From: Anisakis pegreffii
Lineage: Eukaryota > Nematoda > Chromadorea > Rhabditida > Anisakidae
Direction: 5' to 3'
Length of the DNA: 64,000 bases
Assembly: GCA_035041965.1 (NCBI GenBank)
Contig: JAPYMA010000172.1
Coordinates: 124,001-188,000 of the forward strand
Shown here: piece after piece, positions 34,864-45,939 of the stretch
Position numbering within the stretch: the first letter of the stretch is position 1
How the letters are laid out: every line of letters begins with the position of its first letter
Notes under the pieces: model-generated
What the model saw: only the letters and a program-made list of their open reading frames with translations
The model's database searches: none
Told to the model about the DNA's origin: nothing
Program-made: the position numbers and the translations under genes

Positions 34864-37800
34864 TATTACTCATTCAGCAAATTTTAGGCTGTTATGGTTA
34901 TTAATATTGTTATTATTATTAATCTTCATGAAAACATCGAAAGTAATCTTCCGGAACTGATAAGAGATCATTTCAGAACAAAACACTGAAATAAACATCT
35001 AAAGATAATATGAACAAATGTGAACAATAAAAAAGCACTTTCAAATACTTTCGATTCCCAGTATCATGAAAGGCAGATACTATAACACGTCAATACCTCC
35101 TCTCTATCACGAGAGGACATTGTACACTCGAGTTGGAGCCTTGATATGTGTTCTGGATAAGCTTGTAGGCCTAAATCGGAAAAAGAAGTCGGGGTCAATG
35201 GAAAATGAGATGGCGAGACAATATTTGCAAAATAGCCGGCCAAACATGGATGAGAAGAGCAGTGAACTGTGATAATAGTGATAAATGGAGTGATGGCTTG
35301 AAGAGGCTTATGTACGAAACGTACAATAACAGCTGAGTAAATAAGTAAGCTTATAGGATCTGTAGTTCTGATATTGCAATGAAATATTCAACGGAATTTT
35401 CACTTTGTTCATTTGTCGCTAACTGACGTGAGAGTGCAGATGTTATTTCTTAAAACAGACGTAAATCGAACAGAGAAAAACGCAGTTTCACGCTACAAAA
35501 AAAGCTCACAAATTATTATTTTCATTATTACGTGAACGATGGCCATAGTAATTATCAGACTATCAGATTTTATCCCATAATGCTTCATTTTAATGTTGGT
35601 TTCCGCAAGACATAACTATCAGTCGAGCGAGTCAATTCATGATAAAATACAGATAACAACAATAATAATAGTAATAAAAATAGTAATAATGATAAAATCT
35701 CAATTATAACATGCTGAATATCTGATGAAGCGATACACACTATCTGACGAAATATGCTAAAAGAAATTCAACAATGAGTAGATTCATCCCCTCGCCAGCG
35801 ATAATTGAGCCTCAATTAAGACTACGCTTTGCGATAACCACCAAAACTGAATGATTCATCAGCTAATGCAATATTAACAATTTGCTACTAGACGAGCAAC
35901 AAATTCGCTTTAGATACTCATACAAAATCATGATTCATGAACAATAAGTTCGATTAGTGGGAGTGTTTAGAGATAGGAAATTGTTCATTATGATGAGAAT
36001 ATGATAACGTTGTTACTGTTGCAATTGATGCAGATGCTAATGCATGAAATGGGGAGAGATGATGAGATTGGGCATTAAAGAAATCCGTTGAGAAATGAAA
36101 TTGGCTGATTGAATTGAAGGAAATATTAAAGATTTGATGCACTGCTGGACAAATGGATGCGTATAAACACAATAACTTAATAATGCTAAATGGATTCATC
36201 GTCAGAGCATTTCACAATCTCATTGCTACCATATTATAAGTATAACGGACATTTCACAAATTTTATGTGAATTACACGCATATATGTAAACATCGACATA
36301 CACATCGGTTAGTTCGTTCGCAGATAACGATCTCATTACTATGCAAAATTAACGTTTGCTTTATCCGGCTTCGCTTAACATCTCAATTCAGCATCAAATA
36401 AATTTCATATCTTTGTGGTCGAAATCCATCTTCTCTGTGTGTGAACAAACAGCCAATCTCACATTATGTATAAAATGTTACATATAATTTTGAGTTGAAC
36501 ATATTATTATTCCTTGAAGAATGATTTGCAATATTATGATAGAAATATTTCCTCATCAATGCATAATAAAACAACTATATGAACTCACAAGAATGTGAAG
36601 AATTCCGATGAAAATCTATATGTGTACGTGATTTTTTGCTGTAAAGACTGATTTTCGAGATATTCATCGCGGAGATTGACTGACTGAAAACGTTGCAGTT
36701 TTTTGTTCTTATGGCGCATTCAATATGATACAATTCAATTCGACTCAGTTCAGTGAATTTCTTTCCGATGTAGAACGTATTCTGTGAATGAATCATGAAG
36801 TGACAAACAACGATCATATTCACTGGTGAGAATGTCGAAGAAACGAAGAATAATTTGAAGGGTGCAGTTGGAAATTGAGAGGAAGTTTAATTGTTACATA
36901 TGTGATTCGCATGCTCTAGTGTATCCACATCTTTGATGCAAATTACCTGAGTTTAATAGTATGTAACGAAATTTATTTGTATTAAAAACACGGCAAAGTT
37001 CAATTGGATAAAAATTAAATAAATTCATATAAAAAAAGAGTAGCACATCATCAGAACTGACTACATCATTAAAATTTGACGTCAATATCGCCACGAACAG
37101 TCCATGTGATCAAAACTTATTCATAATATATCAAAATCTGTTGAAAACAAGATTTACTCAAAACAATCTACAATATAATCAATCATTTCTGAGACAATAA
37201 GAAACAACTCCTAATGCACACATTTCATCATCAATCAAATTTGGAAGATGGAGTTATCGTGTTGAATAACCGACAAACCAATGCTCTGATATTATGCTCA
37301 TTATTCACCCGAATCACCAATTCCTGTCAATTATCAATATACTGAGATCAAACACTCTTGATACTATCAGTCAATAAACGATTATTTCAATAATTACCGA
37401 CAACAATTACAATAACTTATATTATACAGATAGCAAACAGTATCACGCTGAAAACAATTACATTATCCAATTGAAGCACATCGGGTTTTCAGTTCAGTTC
37501 AGTTCAGTCCTAAAGATTCTCCAGTAACGTTTCCAGGGATCCCTTCTTCGGAATCTGATCCTCAAAACTCGCCTTCTTTAACTCATCTGAATCAGTACAC
37601 CAGCAAACTCACTATAGTCATCTCTTCTTTTTTCGGTCCTTGTTAACATCAAATTCTGATTTCACCTTCACCTTCGCCTTCACCTTCATTTTTCTTGCTA
37701 AACCAACACCTTTTTTCCAAACTTCAATACTTCACAAAATAATTGAAACACTGTTTTCCAAACATCACAAAACAATTGAAACAAGAAATACTTATAAAAA

Positions 37801-38123
37801 AGTTTATCATAAACACCTTCTATCAGTGGCTCCCTTCAAGAGAACCGAAAATCCGGTTGAAACAGTGTTGGATAGATATTACTGAATGGGAAGATGTCCG
37901 GAGCCTGAGCGTAACTGTGAACGCAAGGCTGAAGCCATGTATTAGCCTCAGTCCAGGTTTTGGTCTATGGATTACCTTGCTCTCGGATTAAATAAGGTCG
38001 AACTTTTGAGTTTTGGTGATCATTGCTAGGCTGGCCCTATCACCGATCTCATTCAATCGCTTCAGCTGAATATATCAACACAAAATAAACGAAATCGTAC
38101 CAAACAACTAATCAATTTGATTC
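34864..38123. other. intergenic, no supported gene
   Basis: A 68-codon plus-strand frame at 35066-35272 has balanced composition but no recognised motif. At 37491-37510 there is a short TTCAG run, and at 37660-37690 a TTCACC hexamer repeat. Otherwise this is AT-rich sequence without recognisable features. Confidence 0.4.
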
Positions 38124-39109
38124 GAATAATCTAGTGTTGTGCCGGGAGTTCCCGAATTCGGAATCCCCGCCTCCGAATCTCCGTCCCCGTCCCCGACCAT
38201 TTCGGAGCCGCGGCCATTTTCGGGGACTGTCCCCGTCCCCGACTCTCCCTGTCCCCGACTCCTCCAGAATTGTCGGCGCTCCCCGGAACTTCGGGGAGGC
38301 TCCTCAAAATTTCGGGGAGAATCACCGAAATTTTGGCGAGTCTCCCCGAAATTCCACGGAGAAAAATTAAATTCTAATCTACCGCACCCTTACGAGCGAT
38401 TCAAAGTTGAATATTCAAGCACTGCTCGCATGTTTGCCTTTAAAGCCCCACTACCATCCTGTCTCAGCTGATGACATTACGTGATTGTCAACGTATTGAG
38501 CGGCGCTGCAACGAATTTTTCTATGTTTTCATCTGTTTTCACACCAGATTTTTTCCGTTTTCTCCTTTACTTTAGAACGTGTTAGCTATTATCGAACGTG
38601 TTGGGTGTTGTCACGCATGCCTATTAATTGTACGAACGTATTAATTATACGAACGCATTGACGAACGATGAATCCGTGTGTTAATTCCTTTCCAAGATTA
38701 TGAAAGGTGTGCTGCTGAGCAAAAAGGGGAAGGTGTGGTCAGGGGTAGCGTCGTGTGGAAGTATTTTCGGATTTCTGAGAAAATATTTCCGTATTTTATT
38801 GTTTTTTAATCATTCTTTTCTTTATTAATATTTGAATAAAATACTGTAAATAGAATAGCATTGTGCCTTCGTAATTATCGCTTTCCTAGCGTGAAGATTA
38901 CTTATTTCAATGCTTTTCCATCAAGAAACCATGTTTTCAAGGTCCTGCTGACTCTAATTCCAAAGTTACATTTTCAGGGAGTCGGGGACGGGGCTAAAAT
39001 TGAGTTTTCTCCCAGAAACTCCCCGTCCCGACCAGTTTCGGGGACTGTCCCCGTCCCTGATTCCCCCCTCCCCTACATTTTTTTCTCTACGCACAACACT
39101 ACAATAATC
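38124..39109. mobile_element. 970-bp non-autonomous hAT element
   Basis: The element spans 38132-39101. It starts TAGTGTTGTGC and ends GCACAACACTA, a perfect 11-bp terminal inverted repeat. The flanking octamers GAATAATC (38124-38131) and CAATAATC (39102-39109) match at 7 of 8 positions, as expected for a slightly eroded hAT target duplication. Just inside both ends are GC-rich blocks built on GGGGACGGGG/CCCCGTCCCC, the only strongly GC-rich DNA in the window. The core is AT-rich. No transposase reading frame is present, so it would need a transposase in trans. Confidence 0.85.
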
Positions 39110-39172
39110 TATTTCATCCATAAAACACTAATGTACTGATGAGCCATCTCCAACAGTTAATCGCGAGCCGCT

Positions 39173-40819
39173 TGCAAAAGATATCAAAAATTTAGTTAAG
39201 CACGGCTTTTTTCAAAGGTTATTTGAAAGATGATTTATATCATCTTTTCCGTAAGTGTACCACATTATAAGATATATATACATAAGCATAAATACGTTTT
39301 AACAGTTTACCATTAAGCACTCACTAATGTACAATAAAATCATAAGAATGAAACAGTGATTTAGAACGAAGACAGAAGCAAAAGTAAACATAAGAATAAA
39401 ATGGTTATAAACGCAACATTTGTTGACATTAAGGTGAAACGTGGATTGCAAGAAAATGAAATAAAAGAGGAAATTTTCAAGGCAAATGTAGGAAAATCAA
39501 ATTCAACTCACGCAGCAATTAACCTAACAACGACATATAAATATTCTCGCGATTGGTTCATCCACACATTGATAACAATTTGACGAATATTAATATAAGA
39601 AAAAACGTGAATGTATAATATAACAGGTGCCATAATTATAATAACAATTGTAACAATACTTAGTGCTGACAATATCCCGTGATATGCCCATAATAACCAC
39701 GAACACACTGTTAACAACTCAATAATTTAGCCCAAATTATTTACATTCCCATATCGAGGGACTCCCTTCCAAGAACCCGAATCGTTTCGTTTCAAAAATA
39801 AAACTTCAAGAGCCTTTTATTTTTCTTTCTGCTAAATCAGCATACAAACACTTGTTATAATTTGCTCCTTTATTCGATGCAGGTCAAATTCAAGTTTCTA
39901 GTAAGAAATTCAAACGTATTCTGCATTCGACTTTCTTCCAACGCCAACACCGTCGTTTTACCAGTAATTCTACGTAACAAATGAAACCAGAAATAATTAT
40001 AACAGAATGAATGCAAATGAAACAGAACTACTCACTCATTGAAATCCATAAAACCGTATGGTACGCAATGAGAACTCAACCAGCCAAAAAAGCCAGGATG
40101 ATATTCAAAGAGATTGAATTCGTTTCGATATCATGACGCTCACTTTCCTAGCAACTAAACTTGCACATGGCTCAGATTCGGTAACGTTGAATCAAATTCA
40201 TGTTCAATACAAATTTCAAAGACAGTTGTTTTCACCAGCTACGATTTCTTCTATAGCTGAATCCTGATTTTTCTTCTTTCACAGCTTCTCATCATGCAAA
40301 TTCGATTATGCAGCAACGGAATTCCATTCCGAAACATCCTGTCGATATGCTCAAATATCACTGTTTTAATAAGGGAAAGCATTCATCGATTTCATCCATT
40401 TCGGCTTCTTCATCCGTAACGAATTTGTATACAACTTTAGTGGTCACAGGATCATAACGTGGTCGCGTTTGCGTCATCTGATCGACTTTTCCCACTTCCT
40501 CAGTCAAATCCACTTGAACGGCGATACTCCGCCTTATATAATTAGCAGGGATTCGCCTTTCTTCCTTTACAATAGTTCTGAAAACGAAAGTTGCAGGTGG
40601 TATTTAAGGCACGAACTGAAAATTGACGTTCATGATAAAACTGAAACCATTTTCCAGTTTCAGGCTGACGGAAATTATCAGTGGCTTGGTTATTCTACTT
40701 CATGTTATTGTAATTCGCTCAATGAACATCAGCAATGCAAAACAGTGATAACAGGTAACAATGTCGTGGTAATATTTCAGAAATGAGGAAACATTTCATA
40801 TCAATGGAATATGATCACC
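39173..40819. repeat. segmental duplication, copy A (3' end of FLYWCH gene A and flank)
   Basis: This block matches 44291-45939 almost throughout, including non-coding sequence (for example TAACAGGTGCCATAATTATA and TTACATTCCCATATCGAGGG), with an offset of about 5110-5120 bp. It covers the last exon of FLYWCH gene A (40358-40577) and about 1.1 kb downstream. The duplicated unit continues into the FLYWCH exon itself. Confidence 0.9.
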
Positions 40820-42522
40820 TTTTGACTGGTGCTAGCAGGTAGGGCCTACGACTCCTTTGAATAAAGCGTTTCAAACTTGATTCATTGCCCATTTTTACTT
40901 TCGCTTCATCGCTGATATGATTCAACACATCAGCCAAAATGAGTGCAGTTGGTTCATTCGATGTCGATGCTCTCCGTTTCAATTCACTTCGACATCTCAA
41001 CACCTCAATATCGCACGGTTCTGGAGGATGATTGTGTTGGATGACTTCCCTCGCTGTTTCTTCAACCACAGCCGCACCCTTACATCCCCGCCACCGCTTT
41101 ACGCATACCCATCTATTAGGCTCAGTCACTTTTCTCTGACGATTGTAAATATATCCATTGTATATCATTTTCCCGTCTGTGAACTCCATATCTGAAAAAA
41201 ATGAAACCAATGCCTGTACATAATGCTGAGAATGACAGTGACCAATTTAGTCTTCAAAATATTCTCAAAATTACTTCAGCTCTCAGCAAAATGAACGTAG
41301 TTTGCAGTAAATACGACACGCAACATGTGCAATTGCTTTCAGAGAACCAATAAAAAATAAAGTAACATTAAAGTCACACGGCCGACATACCTTTACGCTG
41401 ACACACATCCGTAGTCACGCAGGTACCGTTCAATCCATCGGCAGTATTTAGTGGACGCAACAATTCTCGTTTATTCCGTACATCTGCAAATATTTCATCT
41501 AACACTGAATACAGGAGATACAAAAACGTTCATCTCATAACAATTCAAACTCACCCTTCGTCAACTGACCCTGTAGCGATTGTTTAACGCTCGAGGGTAC
41601 AGGCTGCAAGCGTGAGCTACGACTTCTTTGAATAAAGCGTTTCAAACTTGAAATATTGCCCATTTTTACTTTCGCTTCATCGCTGATATGATTCAACACA
41701 TCAGCCAAAATGGGTGCAGGTGGTTCACTCGATGTCGATGCTCTCCGTTTCAATTCACTTCGACATCTCAACACCTCAATATCGCACGGTTCTGGAGGAT
41801 GATTGTGTTGGATGATTTCCCTCGCTGTTTCATAAACCATAGCTGTACCCCTACATCCCTGCCACCGCCTCACGCATATCCACCTATTACGCTCACACAT
41901 TTTCCCCTGACGATTGTAAATATATCCATTGTATATCATTTTCCCATCTATGAACTCCATACCTGAAAAAAAAAAGAAACCAATGCCTGTACATAATGCT
42001 GAGAATGATAGTGAACACGCAGCGGTTCTCGTTTATTCCGTAAATCTGCAAACTTTTCATCTGACACTGAATGCGGCATATACAAAAACGTTCATCTCAT
42101 AACAATTCAAACTCACCCTTCGTCAACTGACCCTGTAGCGATTGTTTAACGCTCGAGGGTACAGGCTGCAAGCGTGAGCTACGACTTCTTTGAATAAAGC
42201 GTTTCAAACTTGAAATATTGCCCATTTTTACTTTCGCCTCATAACTGATATGATTCAACACATCAGCCAAAATGCGTGCAGGTGGATCATTCGATGTCAA
42301 TGCTCTCCGTTTCAATTCATTTCGACATCTCAACACCTCAATATCGCACGGTACTGGAGGATGATTGTGTTGGTTGACTTCCCTCGCTGTTTCCTGAACC
42401 ACAGTCGCACCCCTACAACCCTGCCGCCGTTTCACGCATACCCATTTCTCACCTTCACAAATTTTACTTTGATGAAGGTAAATATATCCACTGTATATCA
42501 TTTTCCCGTCTATGAACTCCAT
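40358..42522 (-). CDS. FLYWCH zinc-finger protein A, three FLYWCH domains
   Basis: Six exons join in frame to 522 residues: 42117-42522 (FLYWCH 3, from its ATG), 42019-42066 (short linker), 41555-41962 (FLYWCH 2), 41391-41504 (linker), 40819-41191 (FLYWCH 1) and 40358-40577 (C-terminal tail). Each FLYWCH unit has the pattern Gly-Tyr-x-Tyr, Trp-x-Cys, Cys six or so residues later, and His-x-His-Pro-Pro (NHPPEP or NHPPVP), the zinc ligands of this family. FLYWCH proteins bind DNA and resemble the zinc finger of Mutator-like transposases; a regulatory role here is inference. A shared tail (LKRRA, then ADVLNHIS and SSLKRFIQR) follows each finger. All linker and internal FLYWCH exons are phase 1-1. 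The start is uncertain: a further linker exon upstream (42725-42836) is out of frame, so I begin at the ATG two bases after the acceptor, which would suit trans-splicing. Confidence 0.75.
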
Positions 42523-42724
42523 ATCTAAAATAATATGAAACCAATGCCTGTACATAAGGCTGGGAACGATAGTGACCAATTTACTCTTCAAAACATTCTC
42601 AAAATTACGTCAGCTCTCCGCGAAATGAACGTAGTTTGCAGTAAATACGACACGCAACATGTGCAATTGCTTTCAGAGAACCAATAAAAAATAAAGTAAC
42701 ATTAAAGTCACACGGCCGACATAC

Positions 42725-42836
42725 CTTTTTGCTGATACATCCGTAGCCACGCAGGTACCGTTCAATCCATCAGCAGTATTTAGTGAAGGCAGCGGTTTTC
42801 GCTTATTCCGTAAATCTGCAATGATTTCATCTAACA
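42725..42836 (-). pseudogene. linker exon with 2-bp deletion, out of frame
   Basis: This is a homologue of the 114-nt linker exon 41391-41504 with the same acceptor (TATTCAG) and donor (GTATGTCGG), but only 112 nt long: GATGTGTGTCAG has become GATGTATCAG. It therefore leaves in phase 2, while the next FLYWCH exon needs phase 1. It would frameshift any transcript that included it, so the 5' side of gene A appears to have decayed. Confidence 0.65.
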
Positions 42837-42884
42837 CTGAATACAGCATATACAAAAATGTTCATCTCATAACAATTTAAGCTC

Positions 42885-43450
42885 ACCCTTCATCAACTTT
42901 GTGCAATTTTCGATTCGGTTGGAGATGATCCTGTAACGCCATCTCTAACCGAATCGAAAATCGCACAAACGATCCACGCTCAGCCTGAAAAGAGAACCAC
43001 TTCCCTTCTCCTTTATAAGAGAAATTGTTGGATCCGTTGAGGTGAAGAATGACATGACATAAACTGATATACATCGACAATTCGAAATGAATATTCTGCC
43101 TAATATTATTTTTTCTAATGGATGCCAACATTCGGCAATCATTTTCATCACGTTAGAGATATCATAAGGTGGTAATCTCGTAGTTAACGTGTTCAATAAA
43201 AGTGGTCGGCTTATTCACCAGCCTCAAGCAAAATCTAACCCATACTTTCCACTGAGGCTCATCACGGGGTGTAGCCTCAGATTCATTGTGGTATCCATCC
43301 AAGCAAACAATGAAGCTGAATCTACGGGAGTGAAGCTCATCGAAATTTCGGGCAGCTGCTTTGCAGCACGAATCACTTTCACAGACACATTTAACCGCAA
43401 GATTATCCATGATGTTTTCAAAACGGGTGACCGACTTTGTCGTCCGCGAC
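42885..43450 (-). pseudogene. decayed 5' part of FLYWCH gene A, unknown domain
   Basis: Minus-strand frames over this region (43162-43440 with PQWKVWVRFCLRLVN, and 42885-43131 with GKWFSFQAERGSFVRFS) look protein-like and loosely recall the W-x-V..F.L.LxN rhythm of MATH domains, but they lie in different frames with stops between. A TTTTCAG acceptor at 43003 and a GTGAGC donor at 42887 are present. The exon end corresponds to that of the FLYWCH exons but is disrupted by the hairpin at 42898-42969. I treat it as a broken gene segment. Confidence 0.35.
42898..42969. other. 30-bp-arm inverted repeat inserted in exon end
   Basis: The arms 42898-42927 and 42940-42969 are complementary at 28 of 30 positions around a 12-base spacer (CATCTCTAACCGAATCG on one arm). 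Compared with the equivalent place in the FLYWCH exons, one arm looks like an inverted copy of the sequence just upstream, as expected of a template-switch event. Confidence 0.75.
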
Positions 43451-43571
43451 AAGTCTAAACTCCGACAGAAATGGTGAGGAAGGCACATGCTACTCAATGA
43501 TGAGGCACGCGGAAATTGTCCGAGTGGCACCCTGTCGCGGACGAAATTATCGTAGACCCGTGAAAAACAAC
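43441..43571 (-). repeat. dispersed GC-rich repeat, copy 1 (inverted partner at 47991)
   Basis: The reverse complement of this segment aligns with 47991-48110 (shared words GTCTACGA, GGTGCCACT, CCTCATCATTGAGTAG and GTCGGAGTTTAGACTTGTCG). It contains its own 10-bp inverted repeat, GTCCGCGACA / TGTCGCGGAC (43442-43451, 43533-43542). It is probably a MITE or foldback element; no target duplication could be set. Confidence 0.65.
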
Positions 43572-44290
43572 ACTCGTTTGCAGTTTTCGCTAACGATGGC
43601 TCCTCCGAAGCCCCAAGGCACCCTATCGAAACAACTAGGAATATCATCAGTAATCTTCAATTACTCAATTAAAGGCACTTATTACTATGATAAATTGGTT
43701 CTACTATCACGAATGATATCACGAATTTGCCACGCTTAAACAATGATAAATCGGTACTACTATAGTGCCGGGCTCCACTGCGCTCAGATTTGCATATGTG
43801 CGTGAGCCAAAGCCCACAGGTAAGCCGATCTAGGATAATTGCAGCCTTAACATTTACACCTTGGATGATTGCTTTCCGACTGTCTGTTCGCTATAATTCG
43901 TTTCAGTTCGCTTTTTGAGCAATGCGACTGGTTGTTAACCATTGTGTGTACGTATAACGCGCGGTTTTCAAATCGCACGGAATCTTTCTTACCGGATCAA
44001 AAATTTCCATAAAATCTTACTATCAAAAATTTCTTTCAAAAACTTTCTCAATGATTCCTTCCACAACATCTGATTTTCAAATTGCATAGAATCTTTCTTT
44101 CGGGAACTAAAATTTCCATAATATAATAAATGTTGAGGTGTTTTCATGAAGTGATGCTAAGAGATGAATATCACTTCTTGACTCCTTCTGAACACAACAA
44201 CCACTGAAAACTGCGCCATGTTCGAAACAAATCAAACAACGTTGACAACTGAAAATCGAGCGCAAAAATTTTGATCGGAACTGAATCCGT
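43572..44290. other. intergenic between FLYWCH A remnant and duplication copy B
   Basis: A moderately GC-rich patch at 43760-43850 contains the octamer ATTTGCAT. A ~45-bp direct repeat (GGAATCTTTCTTACC / AGAATCTTTCTTTCG with AAAATTTCCATAA) recurs at about 43967 and 44072. No gene is supported. Confidence 0.4.
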
Positions 44291-45939
44291 TAGCAAAAGG
44301 TCATAAAGATCTACTTGAGCACGACTTCATTTCAAGGTTATTTGAAGGATACTTTATATCACACTATAACTTATGTATACATGGACACAAATACATGCTA
44401 GAAGTTTACCAATAAGCTTACTATAGCGTGCACTAAAGTGCAATAAAACCATGAAAATGAAACACTGGTTTAGAACGAAGACAGAAGCGAAAGTAAACGT
44501 AACGAATAAAACAGTTATAAACGCAACATTTGTTAAAATTAAGGTGAAACGTGGATTGCAAGAAAATGAAAAAAACACGGAATTTTCCACGGTAAATATG
44601 CTGCAAAAACAAGTTTAACTCACGCAGCAATCAACCTAACAACGACATATAAATATTCCCGCGATTGGTTCATTAACACATTGATAACAATTTGACGAAT
44701 ATTAATATAAGAAAAAACGTGAATGTATAATATAACAGGTGCCATAATTATAATAACAATTGTAACAATACTTAGTGCAGACAATATCCCGTGATGTGCC
44801 CATAATAACCACGAACACACTGTTAACTCAATAATTTAGCCCAATTTATTTACATTCCCATATCGAGGGACTCCCTCCCGAGAACACGAATCGTTTCGTT
44901 TCAAAAATAAAACTTCGAAAGCCTTCTATTTATCTTTCTGCTAAATCAGCATACAAACACTTTTTGTAATTTGCTAGTTTATTCGATGCAGGTCAAATCC
45001 AAGCTCATAGCAAGAAATTCAAACGTATTCCACATTCGACTTTCTCCCAACGCCAACACCGTCGTTTAACCAATACTTCTACGTAACAACTGAAACCAGA
45101 AATAATTATAATAAAATGAACGCAAGAGAAACAAAACTACTAACTCACTATAACTGATAACATCGGATGGCACCACGCATCGAAAAATAAAACAGCCAGG
45201 AACCCAAAACGACATTCAAACTGAATTCGTTTCGATATCATAACGCTCATCATCCTAACGACTTAAGCTGCACATGGCTCAAATTCGGTAACGTTGAATC
45301 AAATTCATGTTCAATACAAATTTTAAAGACTGTTATTTTCATCAGCTAGGAGTTCTTCTATAGTTGAATGCTAATTTTTCTCCTTTCACAGGTTCTCATC
45401 ATGCAATTTCGACTGTGCAGCAACGGAATTCCATTCCGAAAAATCCTGCCGATATGCTCAAATATCGCTAATTTATAAGGAAAAATATTCACCGATTTCA
45501 TCCACATCGGCTTCTTCATCTGTAACAAATTTGTATATAACTTTGGTGGGCATAAGATCATAACGTGGCCGCGTTTGCGTCCCCCGATCAACTTTGTCCA
45601 CTTCTTCTGTCAGGTCCACTTGAACGGCGACATTCCGCCTCATATATTTAGTACCGATTCGCCTTTCTTCCTTTACAATAGTCCTGAAAACGAACGTTGC
45701 AGGTTTCATTTAAGATACGAACTGAAAACTGACGTTCACGATAAAACTGAAACCATTTCGCAGTTTCTGTCTGACAGGCTGAGCGAAAACTACCAGTGGT
45801 TTGGTCATCGTATTTCATTTTATTGTAATTCGCTCACAATCAGTGAAAACTAGTAATGCAATACACTGGTAACAGGTAAGAGTATCATGACAATATTTCA
45901 AAAATAAATAATATTTCACACGAATGGGATATGATCACC
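44291..45939. repeat. segmental duplication, copy B
   Basis: This is the partner of 39173-40819. Coding and non-coding parts are similarly conserved, suggesting a fairly recent duplication of the 3' half of a FLYWCH gene with its downstream flank. Small indels account for the slight drift in offset (5110 bp at the left, about 5120 bp at the right). Confidence 0.9.

Noticed and set aside
35066..35272. 68-codon plus-strand frame with balanced composition
   Set aside because: No motif, no splice partner and no recognisable relation to a known family.
37640..37991. Overlapping frames starting in a TTCACC hexamer tract
   Set aside because: The start is a simple repeat (Phe-Thr runs) and two frames are open together; nothing is recognisable downstream.
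38131..38471. Overlapping Pro/Arg-rich and Ser-rich frames on both strands
   Set aside because: All are readings of the GC-rich subterminal repeat of the hAT element. Three frames are open at once because of composition.
40917..42528. Three similar 92-codon plus-strand frames
   Set aside because: They are antisense shadows of the three FLYWCH exons; the minus strand has correct splice sites and zinc-ligand residues.
43162..43647. 161-codon minus-strand frame
   Set aside because: Its first half lies in a dispersed repeat (43441-43571) and its end hits stops before the next splice site, so it is not called as an intact gene.
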